Positions 1 through 10,032 of a stretch of 64,000 nt of DNA are shown here, piece by piece. The stretch comes from CAZOOM01 sp964460795 (lineage in GTDB: Bacteria > Omnitrophota > Omnitrophia > Omnitrophales > Aquincolibacteriaceae). The stretch's first letter is position 1. Each line of letters begins with the position of its first letter. Both the position numbers and the translations under genes were made by a program. The stretch covers positions 3,962 through 67,961 of the forward strand of contig CAYWRU010000013.1 of NCBI GenBank assembly GCA_964460795.1. The letters are read 5' to 3'. Under the pieces are notes generated by a model, which was given only the letters and a program-made list of their open reading frames with translations, was not told the DNA's origin and ran no database searches.

Positions 1-3000
1 GGGCGCTGAATGCGGCCGGTATGGCGTCGACCGGCGGCGCAGCGGTGCCGATGCCGAAGGCTGTCGACCCGCGAGGCTTCCGGATCTTCGGTAAGCGGTA
101 TGAGACCTTCACCGAGGCTGGCCGAGAGCGGCAGGTGGTGCAGAGCGAGGCCTTGGCGCGCGCTGGCTACAAGCCGGAGGATATCGGGCGGATGAGTTCC
201 GCCGAACTTCAGGCCGCCTATGAAACTATCGATCCGAGCTTCAGCCGGATGAAGGACGTGACGCCCGGCGCGCCGGAACCCGGCCGCGGCGTGGTGACAG
301 TTGAGCCGTTCGACCCAGCGAACTGGGCCCTGCGCGAGATCGGCGGCTACTCCGCCGAGCAGATTGCGAGGATGACGCCGGAGCAGCGGGCGGCTGCGGC
401 GCGCGGTCTTGCCGAGACCAATGCGTGGGGTCCGGAGTTGAACTTGTCCACCGAACCCGGTAGGCCGGGATCACAGGGAGCGATCGATGCAGCAGCCAAG
501 CAATCGGGACCAGACCTTACCGCCCCCGGCCCAGCAGCCGTGGACGCCGGAGCAGGCGGAGGACGAGGGTCGATTGGAACAGGAAGCTTGGCGGAAGCGC
601 AGGGAGCGGCAGCGCGCTCCAGTGCCGGTGCGTATGTCCCCGAAGGGCTCCCAACAAGACCGCTGAAGCTCGCCGATCCGGACGGGACACCGCAGTGGTT
701 TGTCCCCGCGCCGCTCGCCCAAGCCCAGAAGCTGGCGGCCGACTATGCGCAGCAAGCAGGCTTCGATTACTCTCCTCCTCGGCAATACATTCCGGTGGAC
801 CCGGCGCGTGCATCCCGCATCGCGGATGCGTTTGCGCAGATGCCTCATGCGCCTGACGATCCGATAGTAAAGGCCGCCTACAAGGCGATGATCGATGAGA
901 CCGTCGCGCAGATGGATCAGGTTCTGCGCGCTGGACTGAAGATCGAGTTCATCAAGCCGGGTCAGGTTGATCCTTACGCGACATCGCCGCGCCTCGCGCA
1001 GAAGGATGTCGTCGAGAATAACCACCTCTGGGTGTTCCCGACCGACACCGGGTTCGGCTCCGGCAGCGCCGGGTCGCAAGCTGCGCTCGCAAACAATCCG
1101 CTCTTGGCTTCGACGAAATTCAACATCGACGGCCGGCAGTTGCTTGCGAACGATGTGTTCCGGATCGTCCACGATTACTTCGGGCATTTCAAGGACGGCA
1201 ACGGCTTCCGTGCGGACGGTGAGGAACATGCGTGGCGGGCGCATTCGGCGATGTACTCCCCGCTCGCGCGCCGGGCGATGACCACCGAGACGCGCGGCCA
1301 GAACTCGTGGCTCAATTACGGCCCGCACGGCGACAAGAACCGCACCGCGGTGACGGCCGACACGACCTTCGCCGATCAGAAGACCGGCCTGCTGCCGGAG
1401 TGGGTTGTCGAGGAGGGCCGACTTGACCCGGTTCAGGCGCAGGTCAAGGGCACAACTCCGGGAATTGATGGGGGTGGTTATGCTCCTGATCGGGGCGGCG
1501 CTAATACCACCCTGTTCTCAAATAAGCGGCCGGTGGTACTGCCTGCCGCCGAGCGCGGTCGCGCGATGCTGGAGGCGATGGGTAAGCCGACCAAGGGTCT
1601 GGTGACGCTCACGCCGGAGGAGAAGCTTAGTCCGGCTTACCGCGCCTATTCCGAGGGCGGAGATCCGCGGGTCGCCACGCTGGAGGTTGCGACTACAAAC
1701 ACCAAGCAGGGAGCCCGAGCGAGCGAGCTCGCGGCGGCGGTCCCGGCAGAACGGCCGAGCCGGTGGCAACGGCAGGCCCTGACCGATCTGGAGGCTCTCC
1801 AGCGCGATACGATGGCCCGACTGGGGGGTCGCGGCCCGCAGGGGCAGCCGTCGCCTGTGGAGCGGCTTATTTCGTCCGCGTTGGGCGCGGATGTCCGGGT
1901 CGACGGGATCGACACCAAGGGCTACGGCACCTTTGAGGGAGTTCTCAGCCCGAATATGCGGATACCGCTTCTCGGGCGGTCGTCCGGGAGCCAGATGTGG
2001 AATCTCTCGGAGCCCCTGCATACCCCGGCACGGCGCGCCATTCTTGCCGCTCTCGGACAAGATTTGGATCAGACAGCCTCCGCGGCCTCCCAGTTTCGCT
2101 GGGTGAGGCCGGATGATCCAGCCGGAAAGACCTATTCGATCTTTGCTCCGGGGGAGATCGACCGGGTTGCGGTGGGGCAGATTGAGAAGGCGCTGGGGTA
2201 CCCGCTGAACATCCACAGCGTGGCTGGCGGGACGATGATCGACATCAACGTCGGTGGCTTCGACACCCTGCCGACCTTCGAGGGGGTTTCCAAAGCGGTT
2301 GAAAAAGTCCTCCCGGGGCGCGATGTGTATGTGGCGCGGCGTGCCTACGACAGCGATTACATCGATCGCAGCGAGTACCGGCAGGCGATCGATGATTACT
2401 GGAAGGGAGCGAGCAATGGTCGTGAAGTTGGTGAAAACGCCGGAGGAGTGGGAGGCGCTCGGTCTCCCGCTGGCTCATACGACGATTGGACAGCCGCAAG
2501 GCAGGCCATCAAAGGCATCGCCAAAGAGCGAGACCGCGGATACGCGGGGTGGACCCGGCAATATGAGCGACAATTCGCCGCCGAAGGGCTGACCGAACTT
2601 CCTTCAGTCGAGCGCCTCGCCGCCGAGGTGCCCGGCTTAAAGGCGGTGATGAAGTACATGACGCCGGATGAGCGCGTGAAGCTCCGGCGCGACACAGCCC
2701 AGAAGATCGTCGACCTGTTCGAGAGCTTGCCGTCTGCTGAAGAGATGGCAGCGGTTGCGCACGCCGGTCGCGCCAAGCGCGGCTGGTATCGCGATTCCTC
2801 GAAAGCGATCGTCGAAGTCTTCGGCGCTGACGATGCGCCGAGGTTTGCAGCGCTTCTGGCGGCGATGTCGCCGCAGGTCAGCGTCGAGATGAACTTGCAC
2901 AATGCTCTCAAGACGTGGGGGAACTGGGTCGCGGCGGGTCGGCCGACCGAGCCTGCAGAGATCGTCCGTATTATGGGGCGCAGCGTTCTCGGGGCCGGCG

Positions 3001-6000
3001 GAGAGGCCAGCATTCTCGATGCTTGGAAGAATAACTCGATCCGCGCACTTCGAGAGTCGGACCCGATGGAGATCGTGCTCTCTGGGGCGAAGGTCTCGAA
3101 CTTTACTCAGAACCTGCGTGATAACGTGAATGCGGTGACTGTCGATGCGTGGATGGCAAACTACGCCAATGTTTCGCAGGAGCTTTTCAACGGCCCGGCT
3201 GGTAAGCCAGACGATCTTGGGACGCTGAAGGGGGCGAGCGTTGGTTACTCGGCGATGGCCGCTGCGGTGCGGCGCGCGGCCGATGTGGCTACGCAGAAGA
3301 CCGGGCAGAAGTGGACGCCGGAAGAAATTCAGGAGACGGTGTGGTCGTGGGCGAAGTCGTTATATGAGACTTCGGAGAAGATGGGTGTCACGACGACAGA
3401 GCTTTTGAGGGCTGGCGGTCTTACGCACGAACAAATCAGGCAAACCCCTGACTTCGGCCGCCTGTTTGTGTCGAATGTCTATCGCAAGCTCTTGGAGGAA
3501 GGTGGCTATGCCAAAGAAGTCGAAGCCCAGCTTGTTCGGGGCGGCGAACGCGATGCTGCTCGCGATGGAAGCCGAGGCGATGCAGGGTCGGCGGAAGGAT
3601 CGGGATTTACTCAGTCTGCTTTCGAGCGGCACCTTAAGCGCGCCGCCGAGCGGCTCGAAAACCTCCGCAACGAGCGGGCGGCGGGGCGGGCGAAGCCGGT
3701 CGACGAAGAAGCGGTGAACGACGCGCTCGACGAGCGCTTCAATGAGCTTGCGGCGAAGTACGAAGACAATGGGATGTCGCGCGCCGAGGCGGAGGCTCGC
3801 GCTCGCGAGGAGGTCTACGGCGAGACCAAGTTGATGGACGGCGTTCCGGTCAAGCCCGTCGACGATGACCCGTTTGGCGGCACCGACGTGTTCTCGAATA
3901 GGCGGCCGATGGCTGTCCCGCAGATCGATAGCCCGCGTTTCAAGCGGTGGTTCGGTTCCAGCAAGGTGGTGGATGAGGCTGGGGCTCCGAAGGTCGTCTA
4001 CCACGGCACTGCTTCGGAGTTCGATCGGTTCGATCCGACGCGGGCGGATGTTGAGTCCGATCTTGGGGCGGGCTTCTACTTCACAAACAATCCGAAGGAT
4101 GTCGCGACCAATTACGCGACCAGCGCCGGAGCCGACATCACCAACAGGATCGAGCGGGCGGCAGAGCGCATTCTGCAGGATGAGGGGTTCCTTGGGACCA
4201 AAGCCGATGCGAAGGCCGCCGCTCGCGCGGCCCTGTCTGTTCAGCATGAGGGGGCGACGGTCCCGGTGTATCTGCGGATGAGGAAGCCGGTGGAGATCGG
4301 CGGGCCCAACGAGACCTTCTTCGACCTGAAGGAAAAGATGGATCGCCGCGGCGAATATACCGGCGAAGTCTCCGGCAAGCTGCCGAAGTTCTTGGACGCT
4401 CTGGATGACGTCCTCGCCAAGGGCGACTTCTATGATGTGGATGTGAGCCGCGTGAGAAACGCGGTTCTGGAGGCGGCGCTCGACAATGGCGGGTTAGCCG
4501 CAAGCAAGCTGTTAGACACCCTGAAGCACGACCGCAGAACCGGCGGCGATATGGTCTACGCCGTGAACGACGCTGGCGACCTTGCTGGTACCGAGATCAT
4601 CCGTCGCGCGATGGAAAAAATGGGATTCGATGGCTTCATTGATCGCACCGTTCACTCCAAGTTTGGAGCCGCCGGCATGGAGGGGATGAGCCCCGACACT
4701 GTCCACTACGTTGTATTCCGTCCAGAACAGATCAAGTCCGCCACTGGAAACTCCGGCACCTTCGACCCGAAGAACCCGTCGATCCTCTACAGCAACAAGC
4801 GCCCGCTGATCGTCCCACCGGGCGAGCGCGCTCCGACGTTCTACTCCGGGCTAGAGGCTGCGGTGATGGGGGCCAAGCTCAGCAATGCGCCGGCATCGCA
4901 GTGGCTGGGTGCGATCAAGAACATGCCGGGAGTGAAGCAGGAGGAGCTTGACTGGGTCGGCCTACCGGAATGGCTCAACGAGCAGAAGGGCCTAATCACC
5001 AAGCAGCAGATCGAGGACTTCGTCGCCCAGAACAAGGTGCAGATCGAGGAGGTGGTGCAGGGCGGCGGCATGTCGATCAACGAGGGCAGTCGCTACGCTG
5101 GCGTTCCGGAGTTCATGGCCATTGCGAAGAAGGCGCGCAGTGCAGACGACGCGCGCATCATGCTGGCCAACGACGAGGCAGCCTACCGCGCGGCGCAGCG
5201 CATCCCAGAACTGAAGAAACAGGTCGACGAGAGCGGCGACACTTGGCAGCGCATCGTCACCAACTCTCTGGTGAAGGATGGCGGTGTCGCCAAGTTCTCC
5301 AACTACCAGATGGAAGGCCCGAAGGATAACTACCGCAACATCCTGTTGAAGCTGCCGGTGCCCGAGCGCCCTGTCGATGTGCGGCAGGGGCAGAGCAAGC
5401 TCACCGATGAGCAGTTGGACGCATTGTTGCGGGAGCAGCGGGAGGTGGAGGATCGCATCGACCCCGAAATGGGGGTCAGCATGAGCGGCGAACGAGCCTA
5501 TAACCTGCTGCGCTCGGAGCCCGGCGAGACAATCTGGGCTCTGCCGGAGCCGGATAAATTCCCTGAGTGGTTTCGCCAACTGTCAGGTCAAGGGCGAGAG
5601 GATTTTCTGAATGCCGGCCGCAATGTCCTGCGTCGTCACCCCGAGTACGCCCGTTACCAAGAGATCACAGATGCGGTGCAGGCTGAGTACCAAGCCCGCA
5701 TCAACGACAGCATGGCTGCGACGGCCGCACGTAAGCCACGCGACGACGTCTTCCGCGTCGAGAGCCACTGGGGCGATGAGCCGAACGTGCTGGCGCACGC
5801 TCGCGTTAATGATCGCATCCTGCTGGGCCCGGACAAGTTCGTGGTCGAGAACGTGCTGTCCGGCAATCGGTCGCAGCCTTTCGATACGGTGGCTGAGGCT
5901 GAGGTTTTCCAGAAGACGCTACCGGCCGGCGTGACGACGCGCGTCACTAAGCTCAACGGCGAAGCCAAGACGCTCTTCATCGAAGAGGTGCAGTCGGACT

Positions 6001-7001
6001 GGCACCAGAAGGGGCGTGATCAGGGTTACCGTGGCGAGGAGATCGACCTTGGCCGAGACGGCAAGTTTACGCTACCGCAGGGCGTCACCATCGAGCGCAT
6101 GGCTAACAACCCGTGGCACAAGAATGCGGTTGCCTATGTGCTGAAGCGTGGCGATGAGGTTCTCGCTCACGACGTGACGCGCTTCGACCTGCTGAGGAAG
6201 GCTACAGATAAGGGCATCATCGGGACGCCGGTGATCGACGCCCCGCTCAAGCAGACCACCGGCTGGGCCGGCATGGTGATGAAGCGAATGATCCGCGAGG
6301 CTGCGGAGAATGGCTACGACCAGATCGCATGGACCCCGGGCGACGTTCAGAATGAACGTTGGAGCAGGGAGCTTCAGCAAGTCTCGCAGGTTTCCTATAA
6401 CCCGGAGAAGAAACAGCTTCTCGCGTATCGGAGCGGAGAAGATGTTGAGCCTGTGGTTGACGAGATGGTGGAGCCTAACAGGTTGTCGAGCTACATTGGC
6501 AGGTCGGCGGCAGAAGACATTCTCAATCAGAAGCCGAACCGGGCGGGCTTCCATATCCTGCGCGGTAAAGACCTGAAGGTCGGCGGCGTAGCCTTCCGCG
6601 AGTTCTACGACAAAATCCTCGTGAACATCGCCAACTCGATCGGCAAGAAGTACGGGGCGAAGGTCGGCGTCGGCGACGTAGAGGGCGGCGGCAAGGTTAA
6701 CTGGACGATCAAGCCATTCCCCGGCGGTGGCGGCTACCGCATCGTTACGTTCCCCGGTGGCGAGTATACTCCCGGCATCTTCAAGACCGAAACCGAGGCG
6801 ATGCTGGAGGCGAACAAGCAGTACGGCAGAGCGAAGGACGGGCAGAAGGTCTGGGTGATGCCGATCACGCCGGAGCTTCGCGACGCGGCTGTGGGTAAGG
6901 GCTTTCCGCTATTCATGAAGGGCGTCCCGGTCGTTAGGGTCGATCACGATCCGTTCGAAGAGGAAGGCGATGGCCGACAACGAGCAGCAGCCGGCCGATG
7001 A
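1..7001 (+). CDS. Giant phage polyvalent protein with ADP-ribosyltransferase domain (5' partial)
   Basis: The reading frame is open from base 3. The first ATG (21) has no ribosome binding site, so the gene probably starts before the window. At least 2326 residues are encoded. Visible parts, numbered from ATG 21: a His-rich domain near 383-430 (HDYFGHF), a DUF7178-like region near 900-1115 (NLRDNVNAVTVDAW), an ART-PolyVal-like ADP-ribosyltransferase near 1300-1590 (VVYHGTASEFDRF, GAGFYF, then PEQIKSA near the end), and a C-terminal region containing FIEEVQSDWHQKG and GYDQIAWTPG. The motif (F/Y)SN(K/R)RP separates segments three times. Polyvalent proteins of this class are thought to be packaged and injected to modify host targets. 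Position just before the capsid genes fits. The individual activities are family inference. Confidence 0.85.
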   Translation, partial: ALNAAGMASTGGAAVPMPKAVDPRGFRIFGKRYETFTEAGRERQVVQSEALARAGYKPEDIGRMSSAELQAAYETIDPSFSRMKDVTPGAPEPGRGVVTVEPFDPANWALREIGGYSAEQIARMTPEQRAAAARGLAETNAWGPELNLSTEPGRPGSQGAIDAAAKQSGPDLTAPGPAAVDAGAGGGRGSIGTGSLAEAQGAAARSSAGAYVPEGLPTRPLKLADPDGTPQWFVPAPLAQAQKLAADYAQQAGFDYSPPRQYIPVDPARASRIADAFAQMPHAPDDPIVKAAYKAMIDETVAQMDQVLRAGLKIEFIKPGQVDPYATSPRLAQKDVVENNHLWVFPTDTGFGSGSAGSQAALANNPLLASTKFNIDGRQLLANDVFRIVHDYFGHFKDGNGFRADGEEHAWRAHSAMYSPLARRAMTTETRGQNSWLNYGPHGDKNRTAVTADTTFADQKTGLLPEWVVEEGRLDPVQAQVKGTTPGIDGGGYAPDRGGANTTLFSNKRPVVLPAAERGRAMLEAMGKPTKGLVTLTPEEKLSPAYRAYSEGGDPRVATLEVATTNTKQGARASELAAAVPAERPSRWQRQALTDLEALQRDTMARLGGRGPQGQPSPVERLISSALGADVRVDGIDTKGYGTFEGVLSPNMRIPLLGRSSGSQMWNLSEPLHTPARRAILAALGQDLDQTASAASQFRWVRPDDPAGKTYSIFAPGEIDRVAVGQIEKALGYPLNIHSVAGGTMIDINVGGFDTLPTFEGVSKAVEKVLPGRDVYVARRAYDSDYIDRSEYRQAIDDYWKGASNGREVGENAGGVGGARSPAGSYDDWTAARQAIKGIAKERDRGYAGWTRQYERQFAAEGLTELPSVERLAAEVPGLKAVMKYMTPDERVKLRRDTAQKIVDLFESLPSAEEMAAVAHAGRAKRGWYRDSSKAIVEVFGADDAPRFAALLAAMSPQVSVEMNLHNALKTWGNWVAAGRPTEPAEIVRIMGRSVLGAGGEASILDAWKNNSIRALRESDPMEIVLSGAKVSNFTQNLRDNVNAVTVDAWMANYANVSQELFNGPAGKPDDLGTLKGASVGYSAMAAAVRRAADVATQKTGQKWTPEEIQETVWSWAKSLYETSEKMGVTTTELLRAGGLTHEQIRQTPDFGRLFVSNVYRKLLEEGGYAKEVEAQLVRGGERDAARDGSRGDAGSAEGSGFTQSAFERHLKRAAERLENLRNERAAGRAKPVDEEAVNDALDERFNELAAKYEDNGMSRAEAEARAREEVYGETKLMDGVPVKPVDDDPFGGTDVFSNRRPMAVPQIDSPRFKRWFGSSKVVDEAGAPKVVYHGTASEFDRFDPTRADVESDLGAGFYFTNNPKDVATNYATSAGADITNRIERAAERILQDEGFLGTKADAKAAARAALSVQHEGATVPVYLRMRKPVEIGGPNETFFDLKEKMDRRGEYTGEVSGKLPKFLDALDDVLAKGDFYDVDVSRVRNAVLEAALDNGGLAASKLLDTLKHDRRTGGDMVYAVNDAGDLAGTEIIRRAMEKMGFDGFIDRTVHSKFGAAGMEGMSPDTVHYVVFRPEQIKSATGNSGTFDPKNPSILYSNKRPLIVPPGERAPTFYSGLEAAVMGAKLSNAPASQWLGAIKNMPGVKQEELDWVGLPEWLNEQKGLITKQQIEDFVAQNKVQIEEVVQGGGMSINEGSRYAGVPEFMAIAKKARSADDARIMLANDEAAYRAAQRIPELKKQVDESGDTWQRIVTNSLVKDGGVAKFSNYQMEGPKDNYRNILLKLPVPERPVDVRQGQSKLTDEQLDALLREQREVEDRIDPEMGVSMSGERAYNLLRSEPGETIWALPEPDKFPEWFRQLSGQGREDFLNAGRNVLRRHPEYARYQEITDAVQAEYQARINDSMAATAARKPRDDVFRVESHWGDEPNVLAHARVNDRILLGPDKFVVENVLSGNRSQPFDTVAEAEVFQKTLPAGVTTRVTKLNGEAKTLFIEEVQSDWHQKGRDQGYRGEEIDLGRDGKFTLPQGVTIERMANNPWHKNAVAYVLKRGDEVLAHDVTRFDLLRKATDKGIIGTPVIDAPLKQTTGWAGMVMKRMIREAAENGYDQIAWTPGDVQNERWSRELQQVSQVSYNPEKKQLLAYRSGEDVEPVVDEMVEPNRLSSYIGRSAAEDILNQKPNRAGFHILRGKDLKVGGVAFREFYDKILVNIANSIGKKYGAKVGVGDVEGGGKVNWTIKPFPGGGGYRIVTFPGGEYTPGIFKTETEAMLEANKQYGRAKDGQKVWVMPITPELRDAAVGKGFPLFMKGVPVVRVDHDPFEEEGDGRQRAAAGR

Positions 7002-7350
7002 GCGGTCGGAGAAGGTGGCCCCGGCGGCAGTCGCGGGAATCACCGAAACCGACTACACGATGTGGCTGCACACCAATCCGGTGGCGCAGATGCTGATGCA
7101 ATACTTGAGGGACTATCGCGACGATCTCCTCAAGGGGGTGATGGAGAGTTGGCTTACCAAGGGGCTCGATCTCTCCAGCGAGCACGAGATGCGGGGGTAC
7201 GCTCGTGCGCTTGAAGAGATCACCACGATCCGCATTCCGGAGATCGCGGCGTTCTACGCTCAGGTCGAGGGGCTGAAGAGGGCGAAGGAGGAGCAAGAGC
7301 AACTCCAACTGAGGCAACCCTATGGCGATGAAGCAGAGGCTCCTTCGTAA
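6970..7350 (+). CDS. Hypothetical acidic helical virion-region protein
   Basis: A 126-residue protein that overlaps the end of the polyvalent gene by 32 bases and the start of the co-chaperonin gene by 29 bases, suggesting coupled translation. It has no cysteine, signal peptide or membrane segment. The C-terminal half is predicted helical and rich in E, Q and K, consistent with a short coiled coil. I do not recognise a family; the position between the polyvalent protein and the head-assembly genes suggests a morphogenesis accessory role. Confidence 0.75.
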   Translation: MADNEQQPADERSEKVAPAAVAGITETDYTMWLHTNPVAQMLMQYLRDYRDDLLKGVMESWLTKGLDLSSEHEMRGYARALEEITTIRIPEIAAFYAQVEGLKRAKEEQEQLQLRQPYGDEAEAPS

Positions 7351-7732
7351 GACATCTCTCGGCGCGCAGTATGTCGAGAGCGACTATAGCGGCAAGAATG
7401 AATGCGGTTGGCACCCTCTCGATGACATGGTGCTGATCCTCCCCGACAAGACCGTCACCAAGAGCGCTGGCGGCATCATGCTCCCCGATGAGACACAGGA
7501 GAGCCATAAGGCTGCGGCCGAGACTGGCGTCATCGTCGAGTGCGGCGAGGGCGCATTCAAGTACACGGCCGATCGGGTCCGGGAGTTCACCGGCCGCAAG
7601 CCTCGCGCTGGAGACCACGTCTATTTTCAGCGATACGCCGGGCAGATTATCATCGGTGCCGATGGCCGGGAGTACCGCGTCATGACTGACAAGTGCATCG
7701 GTGCCATCAACGTCGAAGACGCTTCGAAGTAA
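7322..7732 (+). CDS. GroES-like (Cpn10) phage co-chaperonin
   Basis: A 136-residue protein with the Cpn10 pattern: HPLDDMVLILPD near the start, a mobile-loop-like stretch (KSAGGIMLPDE), and a C-terminal beta segment (GDHVYFQRYAGQII ... YRVM). GroES caps the GroEL folding chamber; phage versions such as T4 gp31 replace host GroES so that the capsid protein folds. It lies just upstream of the scaffold and capsid genes, as expected for such a role. No GroEL gene is present, so host GroEL would be the partner. Confidence 0.88.
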   Translation: MAMKQRLLRKTSLGAQYVESDYSGKNECGWHPLDDMVLILPDKTVTKSAGGIMLPDETQESHKAAAETGVIVECGEGAFKYTADRVREFTGRKPRAGDHVYFQRYAGQIIIGADGREYRVMTDKCIGAINVEDASK

Positions 7733-7748
7733 CCAGAGAGAAAGAACC

Positions 7749-8702
7749 ATGAACCAACCAGCAGAGCGCACTCGCTTCAGTGAGGGCGAGACCGGCGGAT
7801 CGGCAGCCGCGGGCGGCGCAGCGCCCGATGTCGAAGGGATGGCGCGCCGCGCCGGATGGAAGCCCAAGGAAGACTGGGTGAGTGAGGGCAATTCTGCCGA
7901 GAAGTGGGTCGATGCCGGCGTTTTCATCGAGCGCGTCATGTCCGGGTATGACAAGCGCGGTCAGGACCGATATCGCGCGATGGATGCGAGGCTCGCTGCG
8001 CAGGAGCGCACGATCCAGCAGATGAGCGGCACGATCCAAGAGTCCGCGAAGGTGATGCAGGAGTTTCAGGTCTATCACCAAGGCGTGGCGCAGCGCGAGT
8101 ATGACCGCGCCAAGAAAGAGATCGAGGCGAAGATGCGGACGGCGGTGCGAGAAGCCGACCCTGACGCTCACGACGCCGCGCGCGCAGAGCTTGCCGAGCT
8201 TGAGAAGACCAAGCCGGAGAAGCCCGCCGCGGCCGAGCAGAAGCAGGCGGCTCCTCCGCCGCCGGACCCGATCATCGTCGCGTGGAACGCGGACAACACT
8301 TGGTATAACCCGACCTCCACCGACGAGTTGTCGATGTGGGCTGTCGGCTATTTCAACAAGCTCCCGGCGACGATGTCCCTGCAAGAGCGCCTCGACAAGG
8401 TCACCGAGCGCGCGAAGGCGCTCTTCGCGGATGAGGTGCGTGGGAAGCTGGGCGGCAAGTATGCTATGGCTGACGACGATCGCCCGCGGCGCGGATCGAG
8501 AGTTGCCGACCCAGATGTCGACGGAGGCGGCGGTGATCACCGCTCTGGCGAGAAGGGGCGGCGCTTCGAAGACCTGCCGAAGGAGGCCCAAGAGCAGTGC
8601 CGGCGCTTCGAGAAGCAAATGGTGCCGGACCCCAAGAACCCCGGAAAGACACGCCCATTCGTGACGCGCGAGCAGTATCTGCGCGATTACGACTGGTCCT
8701 GA
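7749..8702 (+). CDS. Probable head scaffolding protein
   Basis: A 317-residue protein starting at ATG 7749, preceded by a purine-rich binding site. It is highly charged, with a long helical central part (about residues 80-180, many E, K, Q, A), a proline/alanine linker, and a basic C-terminal end containing a charged QCRRFEKQM stretch. This composition and its place between the co-chaperonin and the capsid protein are typical of scaffolds, which organise coat subunits and then leave. There is no sequence signature I can name, so the call rests on position and character. Confidence 0.6.
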   Translation: MNQPAERTRFSEGETGGSAAAGGAAPDVEGMARRAGWKPKEDWVSEGNSAEKWVDAGVFIERVMSGYDKRGQDRYRAMDARLAAQERTIQQMSGTIQESAKVMQEFQVYHQGVAQREYDRAKKEIEAKMRTAVREADPDAHDAARAELAELEKTKPEKPAAAEQKQAAPPPPDPIIVAWNADNTWYNPTSTDELSMWAVGYFNKLPATMSLQERLDKVTERAKALFADEVRGKLGGKYAMADDDRPRRGSRVADPDVDGGGGDHRSGEKGRRFEDLPKEAQEQCRRFEKQMVPDPKNPGKTRPFVTREQYLRDYDWS

Positions 8703-8733
8703 TCGTCTCCCTCAACAGCGAAAGGCAAATCAG

Positions 8734-9285
8734 ATGGCGCAGAGAGCACAGCGTAGTGGCGGGGCGGCGGTTTCGCCCCCTGTTGCGCAGAATCAGGCAC
8801 CCGTGGTAACGGATAGCCCAGCGAGCGGTCATAGCATTGCCGCAGACACCCCTGAGCAGGGCCTCAGCGGTGGCGACGAGTCCCCAGAGCAGGCCTCCGG
8901 GCCGCAGATGCGGGCAACGCGCATTCCTTTCGGAACGACAGAAGAGAAGCTGAAGCTCCCCGACGTACCGGGTTTCCGGACCTACTGGTTCAACGACACC
9001 CCGGGACGCATCGATCGAGCAAAGGCAGCGGGCTACGAGCACAGGCTCGACGCCAATCGGCAACCGATCAGTCGCGTTGTCGGCGTCTCTACTGGAGGTC
9101 AGGGCGGGCTTCGCGCTTACGCCATGATGATCCCGATGGAATTTTTCAACGAAGACCAAGCCGCAGAGTTGGCGAAGGTCGACGCGGTTCACGGGCAGAT
9201 CGTGAACGGCAAGCTTGAAACCAAAGACGGCGACAATCGCTATGTCCCGAAGGACCGGCCCATCCGGATCACTCAGGGGCGCTGA
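8734..9285 (+). CDS. Hypothetical head-region protein
   Basis: A 183-residue protein. The first 60 or so residues are low-complexity (A, S, P, Q, G). The rest is compact with aromatic residues (FRTYWFNDTPGR) and ends with a conserved-looking segment containing AYAMMIPMEFFNEDQ. No signal peptide or membrane helix is seen. It sits between the putative scaffold and the decoration protein, so a minor head or assembly role is likely. I do not recognise the family. Confidence 0.7.
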   Translation: MAQRAQRSGGAAVSPPVAQNQAPVVTDSPASGHSIAADTPEQGLSGGDESPEQASGPQMRATRIPFGTTEEKLKLPDVPGFRTYWFNDTPGRIDRAKAAGYEHRLDANRQPISRVVGVSTGGQGGLRAYAMMIPMEFFNEDQAAELAKVDAVHGQIVNGKLETKDGDNRYVPKDRPIRITQGR

Positions 9286-9378
9286 TCGAAATCAGCAGGC
9301 GGGGCGTCGCAGTCGAGATGATCGTGACGCTCCGCAGGCGGCCAGAGCCAAAGGTCTCCTGCCCAACGGGAGACACTG

Positions 9379-9996
9379 ATGGCAAACCAAGACGCTTCCT
9401 TCGGCCTTCGGCCGGTTCGCTACCGCAACGGTTCGCCGTGGAACGGTCAGTGCCGGCAGTATTACGTCCCGGCGACCGACGCCACCGCGATCTTCGTCGG
9501 CGATTGCGTCGTCCACGTTGGCGACTCCAACGACAATGAAATCTTCGGCAACCCGCCCGGCTCCCTGCTGGAGGTGACCCGCGCCACGCCCGGCGATACG
9601 CCGGGCACCGGCACGCTCATCACTGGTGTTGTGGTCGGCGTGGTTCCGGTCACCGCGGACTCGCTGCCTTATCGCGCCGCGTCGACCGAGCGCGTACTGC
9701 TCGTCGCCGACGATCCGGACATCATCTTCGAAATTCAGGCGGACGGCACTGTCACCGCGGACTCGATGGGTCTCAATGCCGTGCTGATCGATACCAATGC
9801 GGGGTCGACCGCCACTGGCCGCTCCGGCACCGAGCTTGACACCACCTCCGACGTTCCGGCGGCGGATGCGTCGAACCAGCTTCTGATCCTCGGCCTCGCC
9901 AAGAAGCCGAACAACGATCTGGCTTCGGCAAATCCGATCTTGGAGGTGCTGATCAACGCTCACACGCATCTCCAGCCGGCGCTGGGCATCGCGTAA
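9379..9996 (+). CDS. Head decoration / cement-like protein
   Basis: A 205-residue, beta-rich, glycine- and threonine-rich protein beginning MANQDASFGLRPVRY, with alternating hydrophobic strands (TGVVVGVVPV, RVLLVADD, IIFEIQADG). It directly precedes the major capsid gene. Proteins of this size, start and position are commonly structural head decoration proteins in phages of this kind. The 93-base gap before it carries no clear gene. Function is inferred from position and composition. Confidence 0.68.
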   Translation: MANQDASFGLRPVRYRNGSPWNGQCRQYYVPATDATAIFVGDCVVHVGDSNDNEIFGNPPGSLLEVTRATPGDTPGTGTLITGVVVGVVPVTADSLPYRAASTERVLLVADDPDIIFEIQADGTVTADSMGLNAVLIDTNAGSTATGRSGTELDTTSDVPAADASNQLLILGLAKKPNNDLASANPILEVLINAHTHLQPALGIA

Positions 9997-10032
9997 CGGC
10001 ATCATCAGTCACGGACAAGGGGATTTTCACCA

